Made by a program: the position numbers and the translations under genes. This document shows, one piece after another, positions 52,906-64,000 of a stretch of DNA of 64,000 nucleotides. The DNA is from Rutstroemia sp. NJR-2017a BVV2 (Eukaryota; Ascomycota; Leotiomycetes; Helotiales; Rutstroemiaceae). The first letter of the stretch is position 1. Each line of letters starts with the position of its first letter. The stretch covers positions 186,001 to 250,000 of the forward strand of contig NJPS01000045.1 in NCBI GenBank assembly GCA_002946415.1, in the 5' to 3' direction. The notes beneath the pieces are model-generated. The model did no database searches, was not told where the DNA came from, and saw nothing but the letters and a program-made list of their open reading frames with translations.

Positions 52906-54651
52906 TGCTGTTGTTTCTGGAATGGAAGCTGAGGTGCTGGAGCGGGGTGGTGGTTTGGATATGGGTTTTGTTTGGATTGCATGTATGCAGGATTTGGGTG
53001 GGTGCATGATATTGGTAGGTATGGCATGGTATACCTAGGATTGATGGAGTAGAAAGGACGTCTCCTCTGCTCTGCTCTGGTACGGGTTGGGTGATTGGGG
53101 GAATGGGATGAATGTAGGGATGGTTAGATGATTAACGAATTCATGTTTACTTGTTTGCACATCAATATAGCCAGGAAATTGGTTTCCGATAGCTGGAATT
53201 CAACGAAGAGTATGTTGAGCTCGCTTTAATTGAAGTTCTTGCACAGCATATTCGTCTATCTACGCCGTGTGCCTCGGGGGAGATGGTATATGGTCTTGCT
53301 TGGGTCTTGCATATCTTGTGAACGAGTCGAGTTGAGTCGACGTGATCCGGTATTGATGAATCCTCATGAGATATTGCAAGCTGATTGTATTTCTAGTGTG
53401 TATTTTACTATACCATAGCATACCATACCATACCATACCTACTATACAATAAACCCCCGCACGCATGAACAAGTGCTCAGACCTCAACTCCAACTTCAAG
53501 TTCGACTGCGACTTCTTCGTACTCCAGCTGATCATACCCCAAGCTGATCACGCTGAGACGAATGCGAGACGCAAGGAGACGCTTTGAGTACCGTACAGCT
53601 GGCCTTATCTTATCCATTATCCCACGTATGATAAGTTTTGAGAATGAAGAAAACCATGTAACTTAAGGGAGGGATACGAAAGAAGAGACTATTTATTCAT
53701 CTATCTTATCAAACTATAGAGATAAGGGGAAGAAGAAGCAAAACAAGGAGAGGAAAGGAAAACTTTCCCTTTAGGAACTCAAGTGAACATACGAATGGAA
53801 GAAAGAGTGACATTTAAACTGAATGAATATATATATACAACCTACCATCCCACCCTACCCATCCAACCCAACCCATATCTATCCTTCAACCAAAATATTA
53901 CAAATGAAAGACAGAAGGAGAAAAAAAAACCTCACTCGATATTACAAAAGGGATAAGTTTATAAAATTTCTTTTCTCATCATTACTTCGGATCTATAACT
54001 ACCACAAGGACCAGTTCCTCCCTTACATATGCTGCCCTTCCCCCTTCCTTCCTATCTGTCTCCAACAGATACCATATAATACAGGAGCTTTTTTGTCGAT
54101 ATTCCAAAGGATTTCCCAAGCCTGAGTTGTTGATATGCGGAAAACGTGATTAGAGAAAAAAAAAAGCTTCACGCTAGATGTTTGTTTGTGTTTGGTCCGA
54201 CACTGAGAAGAGGTGCTTGACTGTTTGTTGTGATCGAGTCGAGAATTCGAGTTTTGGGTATAAGAGGGGACTCGCTTGTTAAGGGAAAACAAAAGGTGTT
54301 GAAGGAGATATGCCGGAGGAGGACGTATTTTCGAAAATCAAAAGTTTGAAAGGACAGGACGGAGTGAATTTCAAACGTGAACGTGTGATAGTCACGTTTG
54401 GTGTATCGTAGACGATGCCTGATGGAAAAATGAATCCTCGTATGGCGAAGAGTAAATGTTCTCATATGCTCATCCTACGCCACGCCTATACACACATAAC
54501 ACCATAAACCCTTTTATAACAGAGGGAATAATACCCAAAGCAGACCCATGTAATGTAGTCACAAAGGGAGAAGGACCGTAAACGCCGAAATGATTTGATT
54601 GAGCTAAATGACATTGGATACTCGTCGTTCGTCACATAGGATTGTGGCTTA
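52906..54651. other. Tract between convergent SMC4 and WSC genes
   Basis: 1746 bases containing two 3' UTRs. Has CATAC/ACCAT repeats near 53410-53440 and A-rich stretches. No gene is supported. Confidence 0.45.
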
Positions 54652-55616
54652 TCATGCGTTGGTTACCTGGAGTGGTGTTAATAAAGTGTTAAGTATTGTG
54701 GACCGGAATAGTACTGACCTTCAAGATCCTCCGTGAGTAATCTTGGTTATCAGCGATACTTCCATCACTCATTCTCCTGTTTGCGAGGGTTGGGTCTAGG
54801 CGAGTATCGGTGAATGAAGCTCCTCCACTGCTGACTGATGATTTTCCTCCTGCGGCAAAGTTGTTGACTGCTGCATTTCTCCTATACTCCTCCTCGACCT
54901 CACGTCTCTTACGATTGCGCATCCAAAGGAAGATGCCTCCAGCGATACCAGCAGCCGCAAGTACACCGACAACGACGCCTGCGGCGATGCCAGCTTTGCT
55001 TGGACCAGAAGATTTCTTTTCGGTTATTGCTGCTGCTGAACTTGAGGCTGCTGCAGCACTTGTTGCCTGGACAGTGACGGTTTCACCTAGATACCATTAG
55101 CTACAAAATAAAAACTGCGGATTCCAGGCGTCACCAACCTCCTACTGTGACAACGGAGGGCGCGATAGATGAAGTAGCAGTCGCAGCAACAGATGCAGCC
55201 GAAGATGAAGCTGCTGCGGCATCGTAATTGTCCGCCGAGTTCTCGGTACCCGTAAGATAGACAGAAAAGTACTTCCTACCACCACACATTTCCGTATTGA
55301 TACCCGAACAAGGGTCATCGCATTTCGAATCGTCGACAGCGTCGCTAGCTGGTGGTAGATAGTTACCGCACCAGCATTCGTCGCCATTGTGAGTGGCTTG
55401 GACTGAGAAATCTAGAGGAACACACACTGTCTGACAGTACCCCTTGCTGTTGAAAACATATGTTGAGTTCTTGGCTAACCCATCACCACTTGAGAAGCAT
55501 CCTTGGTAGGTCAATGTCTTGTAGGCGACGGTACTTGGTTCAGGAGATGGAGCTGCGATTGATCGGCCAACCAGAGCAGTGGCGGCGATGATAGCGAGAG
55601 TAGACATCGACTTCAT
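54652..55616 (-). CDS. WSC-domain cell-wall stress sensor
   Basis: Single-pass plasma-membrane sensor of the Wsc/SLG1 type, which reports cell-wall stress to the Rho1/PKC pathway. Three minus-strand exons, 55139-55616, 54719-55086 and 54652-54666, give 286 residues. A signal peptide covers residues 1-21. The WSC domain (about 34-125) has eight cysteines, with GCFSSGDG, CWCGNYLPP and EMCGG. A short Ser/Ala/Thr stem precedes the membrane segment at 191-214, then a basic stop-transfer (RNRKRREVEEEYRRN). The cytoplasmic tail ends DNQDYSRRILKVTNA. The last five codons plus stop lie in a 15-nt exon; it is accepted because it rebuilds the conserved C-terminus of the family (RRILKVTN). Confidence 0.9.
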
Positions 55617-56430
55617 GATGGATTGATTAATTTATTCTTTTGGCCGCGGCCCTTCGAGGTATGATTGAAAGCGATCGATCGCGACGGTTGTATTCTTTTT
55701 TGTCTCAATAGATATTTGAAGAGGACTATGGCAAGGAGAGTGAGGTTGGTTGGCAACTATCGGTGTCCCGAGATTGGTGGTTGGTGGTCGGTCTCCTAAC
55801 AAATGACCCGGTGAGCGACTAAACAATTTCACAGCCCTGTGGTCGACAATAGAATGAGTGAATCGACAAGTTGGCAACGAAAGAGTGTAATGTATGGTAT
55901 GTTTGTGAGTGAATTGTTACGGCGTAAGTTGAAAGAGGGTGAAAAAGCGAAGATCGATGAGTGATGAGTTTTCCCAGTGTTTCGAATTGGTTGTAAAAGG
56001 AAAGGTCACCTAAGATCTCCTGTTCGTCGGGGCGGGTGTGCACTGTGCAAGAGAAAACAGGCGATGTGGATGTAGATGTGGAATGAAGGTGTCGAAAAGG
56101 GCGCAAAAGGCGATGCTGAAAGACACGACAAAACGAGTGAATAGAAAAAGGAGAGAATATCAACAAAAGAGAGTGTTCAAGTCATCGAAAGCGACGTGAT
56201 AAATTGTTGTGGACGACGTTGACGATGATGGGGTGAGTTTGAGGTTGGAAATGGGAATGGGGAATTGTTTTGTCGAAATAGTTTGCAAAGGAGGAGAAGG
56301 ATGAATTGAGTTGAATTGGTGTGGAATTGTGCGTTAAGTCGGGGAGTGGAAGGAAATGCACGTAAATTGATTGGGGAGGGAGGGTGCGAGGGTGTGCAGG
56401 AGAGTAAAGTGTGGGTGGGTGTGGATAAAT

Positions 56431-56460
56431 GTGACTGGGTGTGACTGGGTGTGACTGGCT
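56431..56460 (+). repeat. GTGACTGGGT decamer repeat, three copies
   Basis: Three adjacent 10-bp units; the third differs at one base. Confidence 0.9.
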
Positions 56461-56773
56461 GGTGGATTGGGTGGATTGGTGTCGATTTGTGGGAAACCGT
56501 GGAAGATCGTTGATGGCCTTCACCTCTTCGGCTCTAGCTCGTCTGGCTTGTTACGCCTTTGGGTAACTGGACCTGACTACCCAGGCAGCTAATTCAGGTA
56601 CGGATTGTTCGGGCTGCGGCAGTGCCGGGAAGTTCCTAGGGGCAGAAAAGCAAACGCGTCGGCCTTCTCATTGATTGCTTGTTTGTGCATGTGTGTGTGT
56701 GTGTTCGTCCGAAGAGAGCACGGTAAGGAAGGAAGATAAGGTAATGTACGGAGCAAGATGAGGTAGCGCGCGA

Positions 56774-56800
56774 GAGGACTCAGAGGACTCAGAGGACTCA
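56774..56800 (+). repeat. GAGGACTCA nonamer repeat, three copies
   Basis: Three exact 9-bp units followed by a partial fourth (GAGG). Confidence 0.9.
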
Positions 56801-58621
56801 GAGGAGAGACTTCAGAGACAGTATAATCAATGCAAAGCACCTAGACCGTTGCGCTTTGTTTGTGTGAGGTGCGGCTTGTGCGGGTGTATACAAAGTAATG
56901 GTGCAGTGGCACGGCTGTACAATTTGCTATTTGCTATTTACTATAACTTACTTTCCCCGTACTCCGTACAGCAGCAGTAAAGGCCAAATGGAAGGAGAAC
57001 CGAGGGGAGCACTTTAGGAATCTGGTTGAAACCTTCCAAATTTTACCGGGATGCGAGGTGCCACCAGGGCAAGATTTCCGAGATTTCTGAGGTGGCTTGG
57101 TTCACGCTGCTTGTAAACGGGAAATTATCACCTCGTCCTTGTGATGGTGAGCCCGTATTACCTTCACGAACGCACTTCTGTAGACGATTTTCATTGGCCG
57201 CATCTCCTCCCATTTGCTCCACTCTGTCCCAATGGGGCTTGCGTTCCCATTTTGCCCAGATGGGCGACGAAGCATCCAGACTGCCATCTGCAATTTATCT
57301 TTAGAAATGATGCTCCAAGGTACCTTTCGATGGAGACGGGGGACGGAGACTCAGACTGGAGACTGGATGGAGACTGGAGGCTGTTGACGGATACGGATCT
57401 CGACTGCTCGAAATATCCGTCGATGTGCTATCTTTCCATCTTGGTACGAAGCACTGTACGAAGTAAGACTTTCTGCCTGCCAGGTGCAGCGGGCACGGGA
57501 TGAATAGGCACGCGCACGAGCACCGAAGCTCAAGACCAAAAGGCAGGGAGATGATGATGATCACTCACTATTTCCAATTGTCTTGAAAGTACGAAGTACA
57601 AGAAAGACACAAAAGAAGGATGGGAGAAGGAACTATCGCGGTGCTTTTCGCCAATACGAAGTCTGGCATAACTAACAAACATTCTACCGGTTTGCCAATG
57701 CTGATTAGCAATTTCAACGGTATGAGGCAAGGTTCTTCCCCGAAATGCTCATACTTCGCAAAGGCAGAACAAAGGTCCTGTTCTCTTATGCAAGGTCAAG
57801 TCTCCCACTGCAAACTGTCAAAACGGTCCCTACTTGTACCTGCACTGCAATATACCGTCAACGTACTGTGCAACTTGTGTATAAGCTTACTTTTCTTCCA
57901 AGTTCCCACTCTCCCGAATGCCAGGAGTCAGTTCTAATCTCTCACTCCCTTCTGCCCAGCGTTCAATGCCGTTCATACATTTGTATCCTCTTTTCACTCC
58001 ACCCACTCACACTTCCATATTAATTTCTGACTGAAAAATTGGGGAAATCTTCCGATGAATCCTCCACCTCTCTGCCCTGTGAATAAAAGTCAAAAGTCGG
58101 CAGTCATTTCATCCCTATCTGGGCAATGAAAGACTCTGACTCTGAGCCTGACCTTGAGCCTGAGCCTGAGCCTACCAGAGATACTCACGCGACCAAGGCG
58201 ACGGCGAAGATCCGGTTCTCTCTTTCCATTCGCCTCTATTCCCGATACTTGCTTGTACAATACTACAGTATTCACATTGCTATAAATAATCACACAACGC
58301 ATCAGATTACAAACCCTTTGTGCCTCATCGATCGCAACGCAACTCATCCTTTTCCACGACGGGACACCATAGAAACGCATAATGCAGGAGAATGAAATGG
58401 CCCAATCCGGTCGAGCAGGGTAGCGCTTATTGCTCCTAACGTCCAAATCTAGCATCACTCAGTGTAAGAATCTCACTTTGTACCTACACAATGAGGACAT
58501 TGAGGAGTGTTACATCGCACATAGAGTACCAACCACCAACAAAACACCAGCCGCCAAACCAACTAGAACCACCCTGATTCTAACCCTATACACGCATTTT
58601 TAGATCCTGAAGATTCAAGAT

Positions 58622-58655
58622 GTATCTCTATCTCTATCTCTATCTCTATTTCTAT
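58622..58655 (+). repeat. TATCTC hexamer microsatellite
   Basis: Four exact TATCTC units and a diverged remainder. Confidence 0.85.
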
Positions 58656-61600
58656 TGATCCATCAAATCATTTCTGTTTCATCCTTCGCCCTTTGGCCTG
58701 AGCCATCAAACCCGAATGTACAGTAGCTGCCACCAACCCTTTTGGCCAGCGCATTGGACGGATGTGCAATTATCATCCGTCTGTTGGAAGGAAGCCGTGG
58801 ATGTAGGCAGATGCGGCTACGATGGGATCTCATCTGATTATTATGGCTTCCTCCGTCCGCATTTGTACGGCTGAACTATTGCCAGTTGTGGAATACGAAG
58901 TCCGGCTTACCAAGTATCCCATCAGGATTTTAACTTTTGCTTTATATAGTAAGCAGTCGCTTGCTGGCCGACGCGTGGTTTTTCTAAGAAACTTCCCGAA
59001 ACTTATGATCAATCTTTCATCTTTCTTCCAATCACTTCCGACCCATCTTCTTTCTGCTTTTAACCACTTTTTGACTGGACTGGATCATGAGAAATGTTTC
59101 CCCCATTCTAGAATTCTGTATTCTTCAGACATTCCGTATTCAGTGGCACATATGACCAGTCGTCACGTCTCCCATTCCGACCCTATGTTACTCAAGTGTT
59201 TCAAATGTCTAGAATCTCAGAACAACTTCGAAACCCCCACAAACGGGAAACCACCCCCATGATGGGGGATCTTCAACTGTCCATGTATTCTTTCGACGAA
59301 AATGGACACAGGTCCAAAACATCGTTACCTAACCTCCAGCTCCAGATCTCGAAATCGTATCCCCAACCAACCAACTCAACGTTCCATGTTTCGCGGGTCG
59401 AGGGATTCGAGCCTGATCTGCCTTTCACAACCAGCTACACCTACAGTTCATTGTATCTATTGTAGGGTAGGACCTATTGTGATTACATATGAAACCTTCT
59501 TCCCCTAACCCCGGGCCCCGCGATCCTTTCGTTGTCCGTCCGCCTAACTACCTACTGTAGCAATGGTTCATTTCCACACGTCTCCGAAAGTTCCGGGGAC
59601 ACCGAGTGGGAAGGAACGGGATGGGGATATAGGATTCGATATCCGTTTTTCTATCTGCTGGCTTTGTAGAAGTTGTTGGTTGTTTAGTGCGTTGAGATGC
59701 AAGTCTTAGATTTTGTTTGACTTCAGTATGGGGATTCTGTTGGAATGGTTCCTGCAGATGGCTTCTAGAAGGCTGGGGTGCAGGGTCTCGGTTTTATGCT
59801 CTGCGGTTTATGGTTTCATACATGGCTGTTCTTGTTCCTGTTCTTTGCACCAATATACCATATCTAGAGCACAGCTCTATTCCGCAACGCCGCAAGTGCG
59901 CGCAGGTCAACCGACCCTCTTAGTAAAACCATATATTTTCTCCCATCGAATCTACATTTTCGCCTTCCAACTGTGCCTCTTCCCTGCACCAAGTGCCTTG
60001 CCCCTACATCATCCAGAAACTTCTTCATCTCAACCCACCTCTCCATTCATCCTCTGCATGCCATTTTCTATCCTGTTCCATCCCATCGTATCCTCCTTAC
60101 CCCATGCCATCACCTTCTCCATATCCCCTCACCTCCTCCCTTACATCCCACCCCTCCACCACCAACAACATCAAGCATCTTTCCAACAGCAGTCTTCTTC
60201 CCCTTCTCTTTGTCCGCCGTGCTTTCCCGCTCATCACACTTTTTCTTCCCTTCCTGCTCCTGTTCGCGAGATTTATTTGCGTTTGTATTAGTGTTTGTAT
60301 TTTTATTTGCATGTGTGTTTTTGTTTGTATGTGTCTTTGTGCCCGTTTTGATATTCAGGCAGTTGCACGCTAGTCCATGCATCGGATCATTGCAATCTCG
60401 AGCCTTCAGTCTGCGGATGATGGCGGACATTATGGATATACTGAGCTGTAATGAAGTGTGTTTGTATGCCGTGCAATGAGTAAGTAGTTGGTTGGTTGGT
60501 ATTGACGCAGCTGGGAGCTTGGGAAAGAGCAAGCTGCAATCAGTAAGTAGGTGTGAGTAGAGCAGCGGGGAGTAGAAAGTCTGGAATACTCTGTCTGGAT
60601 CGTATACACGCATACTACGAAACATTGAACTGATTCATTTTATTCCCTACCTGCCAGCCAGCCTGCTGGTCCTTGTGTGAATATGAATGTGAATGTGAAT
60701 GAATCATCTAACTTGCATTTCTAAATCTTTTTCTCATCACATCCATCCATCCAACCAATGGACTTGGAGAAAAGGAGAATGAGGTGTGCATGAATGACTT
60801 TCTGCATCCATCAATCCACCTCGTTCCCCTTCTCTCTCTATATTTCCCTTCAGGTGTGAGTTTGATGTTTTTTTTTTAATCCACTCAGTCATTCTGGGTG
60901 TGCGATGCGGTGCGGTATGGTGGTGCTTTTGGTTCTTAACTATATATAATTCTGCACTTGAGGAGGTCTGTATCGTATCATTTATATCTTCTCACTTCGT
61001 TCTATATCACATCGCATAGCATCGCATCCTCCAGCACACTAGATCCCACCCAATTATATTCCATCCCATTATATCATATCATATTACGTACTGCAGTAGG
61101 TTACATGAGTTGAGAACGGGAGATATATATACCATACTATACCACGACGTAACAAAATAAGCTAGTATATCAGATACAGGTACATTGCATTATGCTATAT
61201 CGCACTGCATCAAAACTCGAAGCAGACAGACTGACCAGCTATATAAATGAGTTCTATATAACTCTATAAGTTACCTAAACATCTTTCATTCAATTATTCC
61301 AAGCCTTAGTATAGCACATAGAGTATTCCACCCTCTACTTTCTTTCCCAGCTCTTCTTCCCACATCTAGTAGTGGCAGTGGGTGAGATGAATATGCTATT
61401 CTGCTCTGTCTATAAACAGCCGTACCAGCATCTAACCAACCAAACATAGCATCTCTAGTCCTCCACGCTCTATGCCAGACCATACTATACCACAGCATAC
61501 ACCTTCCCATGCTCTTCCTCGCTTCCGTAACCATCTCCCACTATACTATACACATCTATCATATCCTAAGACCTCGGCGTGCTTGTGTCGCCGGGTCTAG

Positions 61601-61883
61601 ATGGACGGAGTATGCGGCAACTGGGTTTTCCACCAGACGCGGGTTCACTTGGCCATCCATTGTTGCAAATATTCCGTGCTGACTGAAATGCAGCAACTAT
61701 GTAGCTGGGTCGTCCGTAGATTTAGATTGCGTAGCGTGATTCGTCATCCCGTGATGACTGGTCGAGCCTCGTGCGCCGATCTTTCCTTTCTGCCAAATGC
61801 AGACTTCGAGGTCCGCACGTGTGTAGTGATAAGTCTGATCTTCAAATCCCCTTAGTGGTGGTCGTTTGCCTTCACCACTACCT

Positions 61884-62969
61884 TCAGCGACCATACCGAC
61901 CCGGTTCCGGCCGCCAACTCTCCCCAATTCTTCCTCCTCTATCTTCTACTTCCTCCTCGTCTCCCCTCCTCCCCCTCTCCCCCTCCCTCTCATACTTCCC
62001 CCGAACCACTCGCCCCACATCCCTATACTGCACATGTCTATCCCAATCCCCCAGCGTCGTATACGGACTCCGCAACCAAGCCCTCAACTCATGCAAAAAC
62101 AACCGCGCATCCTCGGTCCCCAAATACTCCCCCAACAACTCCTCCGCCTTCCCTCCACTTTCCTGGATATCCGTTGTTTTCAGAATCGCTATTATATACT
62201 CCAGCAAAAACTCCGCATTATTTGCGCGCCGGTCGGCAGCTCGACTTGTTTCTCCTGCCCCGGAAGATGAAGATGGGTGCAAGAATTCAAAAACCTGCAG
62301 TTCCCGCCGAATCCAGTTGCGCGCACGCGAAACGGCTTCTGCGTCATGGACGAAGAGCTGCGGTGTGAGTTCGCGGAATCGGGAGATCCGGTTGCTGCCT
62401 ACGTGCAGGGAGAACAGCTGATGTCTGTAGATGTGGCGACGGCGGGCGATGGGATCGTCGAGGGTGGCGCTTGGATGGGAAGCGGCAGGGCGAGGGCCGA
62501 AGCGGAGGCGGCGTCGGTTGCGGGATGCATGGTGTAGGGAGGCTCGGTTGTAGTTTGGGTTTTGGGTGGGAGGCTCGCGAGCGGGTGCGGGGACGATATA
62601 GGTTTTGGGTTTGCCGCCTTCAAGGGTATCGTAGTGGACGGTTTTGATTTGCGTTTTGCAGAGGGGACAGCTGGGGCTCTGCTGGAGCCAGGTGAGGAGG
62701 CAGAGGTAGTCGAAGGTGGAGTGGTTGCAGGGTTGAGTGACGGCGGGTTCGGAGAGTTTCTCGAGGCAAATTACGCAGACGGTCTCTTCTTGCTCTGGTT
62801 CGGGCTTTGGTACAGCGGAGGACGATGTAGGTTCTGCTACGGGTGGTGAAAGTCGACCATCATTGTCGAGGACTTCTGGCTTGGTGGCCAAGTCAGTGCT
62901 GTGCGGACTATCCATGGGATGTAATGTTTTGGAAGAGAAGTCTGGGGTAAGGAAAGTTAACTTCATCAT
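61884..62969 (-). CDS. RING-type E3 ligase, Topors-like
   Basis: Probable E3 ubiquitin ligase. Single exon, 361 residues from ATG 62969 (a later Met at residue 19 is possible). The RING spans 65-104: Cys65, Cys68, Cys81, His83, Asp87, Cys90, Cys101, Cys104. Asp87 stands where the fifth ligand, normally Cys or His, is expected. After the RING comes a region that in Topors-related proteins follows the finger: RRRHIYRHQLFSLHVGSN (about 176-193), then RFRELTPQLFV. A helical region and a basic/acidic tail rich in Arg, Gly and Glu close the protein. The Topors relationship is by domain order and the IYRxxL-type motif; it was not tested by search. It is divergent with SLD2, 531 bases apart. Confidence 0.8.
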   Translation of the reverse strand: MMKLTFLTPDFSSKTLHPMDSPHSTDLATKPEVLDNDGRLSPPVAEPTSSSAVPKPEPEQEETVCVICLEKLSEPAVTQPCNHSTFDYLCLLTWLQQSPSCPLCKTQIKTVHYDTLEGGKPKTYIVPAPAREPPTQNPNYNRASLHHASRNRRRLRFGPRPAASHPSATLDDPIARRRHIYRHQLFSLHVGSNRISRFRELTPQLFVHDAEAVSRARNWIRRELQVFEFLHPSSSSGAGETSRAADRRANNAEFLLEYIIAILKTTDIQESGGKAEELLGEYLGTEDARLFLHELRAWLRSPYTTLGDWDRHVQYRDVGRVVRGKYEREGERGRRGDEEEVEDRGGRIGESWRPEPGRYGR

Positions 62970-63500
62970 CTCTTATCGGGTGGCGGAAGCGGGGCCGGTT
63001 CGGGGAAATGTTATTCCGCAGTCGTTCACAGTTGCTTTGGATGAACGATAATTTATATGACAAAATTCAGCATGCATTATATGAGTAAAATAGCAGAGTG
63101 AATATCCTCCAGATCGGGAGAGAAATCTCACTTCATGAGGTTCTCACACAATGACAGCGCTTACCAAAATTCACTTGAGCATGAGTGATTTGCCGCTAAA
63201 AATAAAGTTGATCAGATCGCGTATCGACTCGGCCCAGACGCGTTTAATCTATACTACCTACGGAAGTACGACATAAAATGGTCCAGGAAAAATACTTATG
63301 ATTACTGGTGCGAGGATAAATTTATGACTTATGACTATTTCATGACGTTACGGCCAATTATTATTCATATCAATATACCAAGCAGTATTCATCTTTCCAA
63401 TTCAATCATTGTGTGCGTAGCGACACGAAATATTGTACCGCGTTTTTGATGTACTTCTGCGAAAAGCAACCTCGGATCTAGTATTGGTGCGCATAGAAAC
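62970..63500. promoter_or_regulatory. Divergent promoter, RING gene and SLD2, with an ACGCGT box
   Basis: 531 bases between two start codons. A perfect MluI cell-cycle box core, ACGCGT, is at 63238-63243, about 260 bases before the SLD2 ATG. In yeasts this core binds MBF and drives G1/S replication genes. The same hexamer also occurs elsewhere in gene-free DNA here (near 31012, 56650 and 58970), so the single site is only suggestive. Confidence 0.35.
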
Positions 63501-64000
63501 ATGGACGAGGAAGAGAAGAAAATATGGATCGAACGATCGAAAGTCCTTCGTGCAGACTTGAAGGTTTGGGAGAAGGAATTCCAAAGCCAGAATGAAGGAA
63601 GAAAAGCATCGCGGGAGGATATCAAGAAGAACCCTGAAATAGGTATGCATACTGTTGTCGCCGGCCACAGATACACTCACTAATGGTTTACAGCTTCTAA
63701 ATACAAAGAGTATGATAAAGTACGGAATATATTATCCGGAAAGGTTGCGCCGGCACAACCAACAGCTCCCAAGTCCACACCACGGAAGAGAAAACACGAC
63801 GAATTGCACAAGACGACTCCGCATAAACGACTACAAGTGGATAAGACACCCTCGAAGGGTTCCATGCAACCCTGGGATGTCGACCCTTACTACTCTCCTT
63901 CGATAATGCGAAATCTTTTCGCAACACCCCAGAAGAAAACCGCAATTGGACCAACACCACAGAAAGATGGACAAGTTCTTGGATTATTCGATCTCGAGGA
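63501..64000 (+). CDS. SLD2: DNA replication initiation factor SLD2/DRC1, 3' partial
   Basis: N-terminal part of Sld2, the CDK target that bridges to Dpb11/TopBP1 to start replication. Exon 1 is 63501-63642; after a 51-nt intron (donor GTATGC, acceptor TTACAG) exon 2 starts at 63694 and runs off the window. The start block is the family signature: KVLRADLKVWEKEF, GRKASREDIKKNPEI, then A|SKYKEYDKVRNILSG across the junction. Downstream are several Ser/Thr-Pro sites (STPRKRK, TTPHKR, KTPSKG, ATPQKK, PTPQK) in basic contexts, as expected for CDK regulation. Also present is WDVDPYYSPS, a conserved second motif. Confidence 0.88.

Larger units (their letters stand above)
55617..61883. other. 6.3-kb gene-free tract upstream of the WSC gene
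   Basis: The longest gap in the window. The first kilobase upstream of the WSC start is pyrimidine-rich on the minus strand and is probably its promoter and leader. The rest has many simple repeats (listed separately), TACTCCGTA at 56960, and AT-rich stretches near 61000-61250. Frames around 59713-60625 are low complexity (Ser/Pro/His on one strand, Thr/Asn/Lys on the other) and are not accepted as genes. No tRNA-like structure was found by eye. Confidence 0.5.

Noticed and set aside
59395..59425. B-box-like GGATTCGAGCC as a tRNA gene
   Set aside because: No A-box at the right distance and no acceptor-stem pairing could be drawn.
60110..60625. Minus-strand 171-codon ATG frame with a Thr/Asn/Lys repeat tail as a lineage-specific gene
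   Set aside because: Strong low-complexity bias, a competing 192-codon frame on the other strand over the same repeats, and no splice or domain support. RNA evidence would be needed.

Overview
The window is nuclear DNA from a filamentous ascomycete (Pezizomycotina). The evidence is short GT-AG introns (mostly 48-104 nt) with CTAAC-type branch sites, CACC-ATG start contexts, and fungal families such as Clr5, 2EXR, WSC, CP2 and Sld2. A leotiomycete is my best guess at class level, but that is weak inference. I see no prokaryotic, viral, CRISPR or intact transposon sequence. Twenty gene loci can be supported; exon coordinates were worked out by hand from splice sites and reading-frame continuity.

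Layout, left to right. 0-12 kb: a CP2/Grainyhead transcription factor cut by the window edge, a 4-kb gene-free tract, a kinesin-10-like motor with a C-terminal helix-hairpin-helix, and a DHX16/Prp2-type spliceosomal DEAH helicase. 12-29 kb: an accessory-looking block with an alpha/beta hydrolase broken by an in-frame stop, a small unknown gene, a Clr5-domain protein, a short oxysterol-binding protein, an unknown coiled-coil protein, a protein tyrosine phosphatase, a 2-oxoglutarate oxygenase with an apparent 1-nt frameshift, a hotdog thioesterase and a 75-residue protein resembling the Mrx7 family. 29-44 kb: long gene-free tracts separated by protein-L-isoaspartate methyltransferase, a Q/N/M-rich low-complexity protein and a 2EXR protein. 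44-53 kb: a nuclear and chromosome block with a Nup42/AMO1-type CCCH FG nucleoporin, an ELYS-domain pore protein and condensin SMC4. 54-64 kb: a WSC cell-wall sensor, a 6.3-kb gene-free tract, a Topors-like RING protein and the start of the replication-initiation factor SLD2.

Most of the recognised genes are housekeeping genes of nuclear function (splicing, nuclear pore, condensin, replication initiation, ubiquitin signalling). They do not form a biosynthetic cluster. The nuclear pore/condensin trio and the divergent RING/SLD2 pair are the only neighbours with an obvious common theme.

The most useful anomalies are two apparently broken enzyme genes; a dense cluster of the 7-mer TACAGTA/TACTGTA (nine copies in 2.3 kb) in a tract between two convergent genes where no promoter is expected; a perfect GC-rich inverted repeat upstream of the nucleoporin gene; a RING domain with Asp at a zinc-ligand position; and several tiny coding exons (13 nt, 15 nt). 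I did not find a clearly new multi-gene system.
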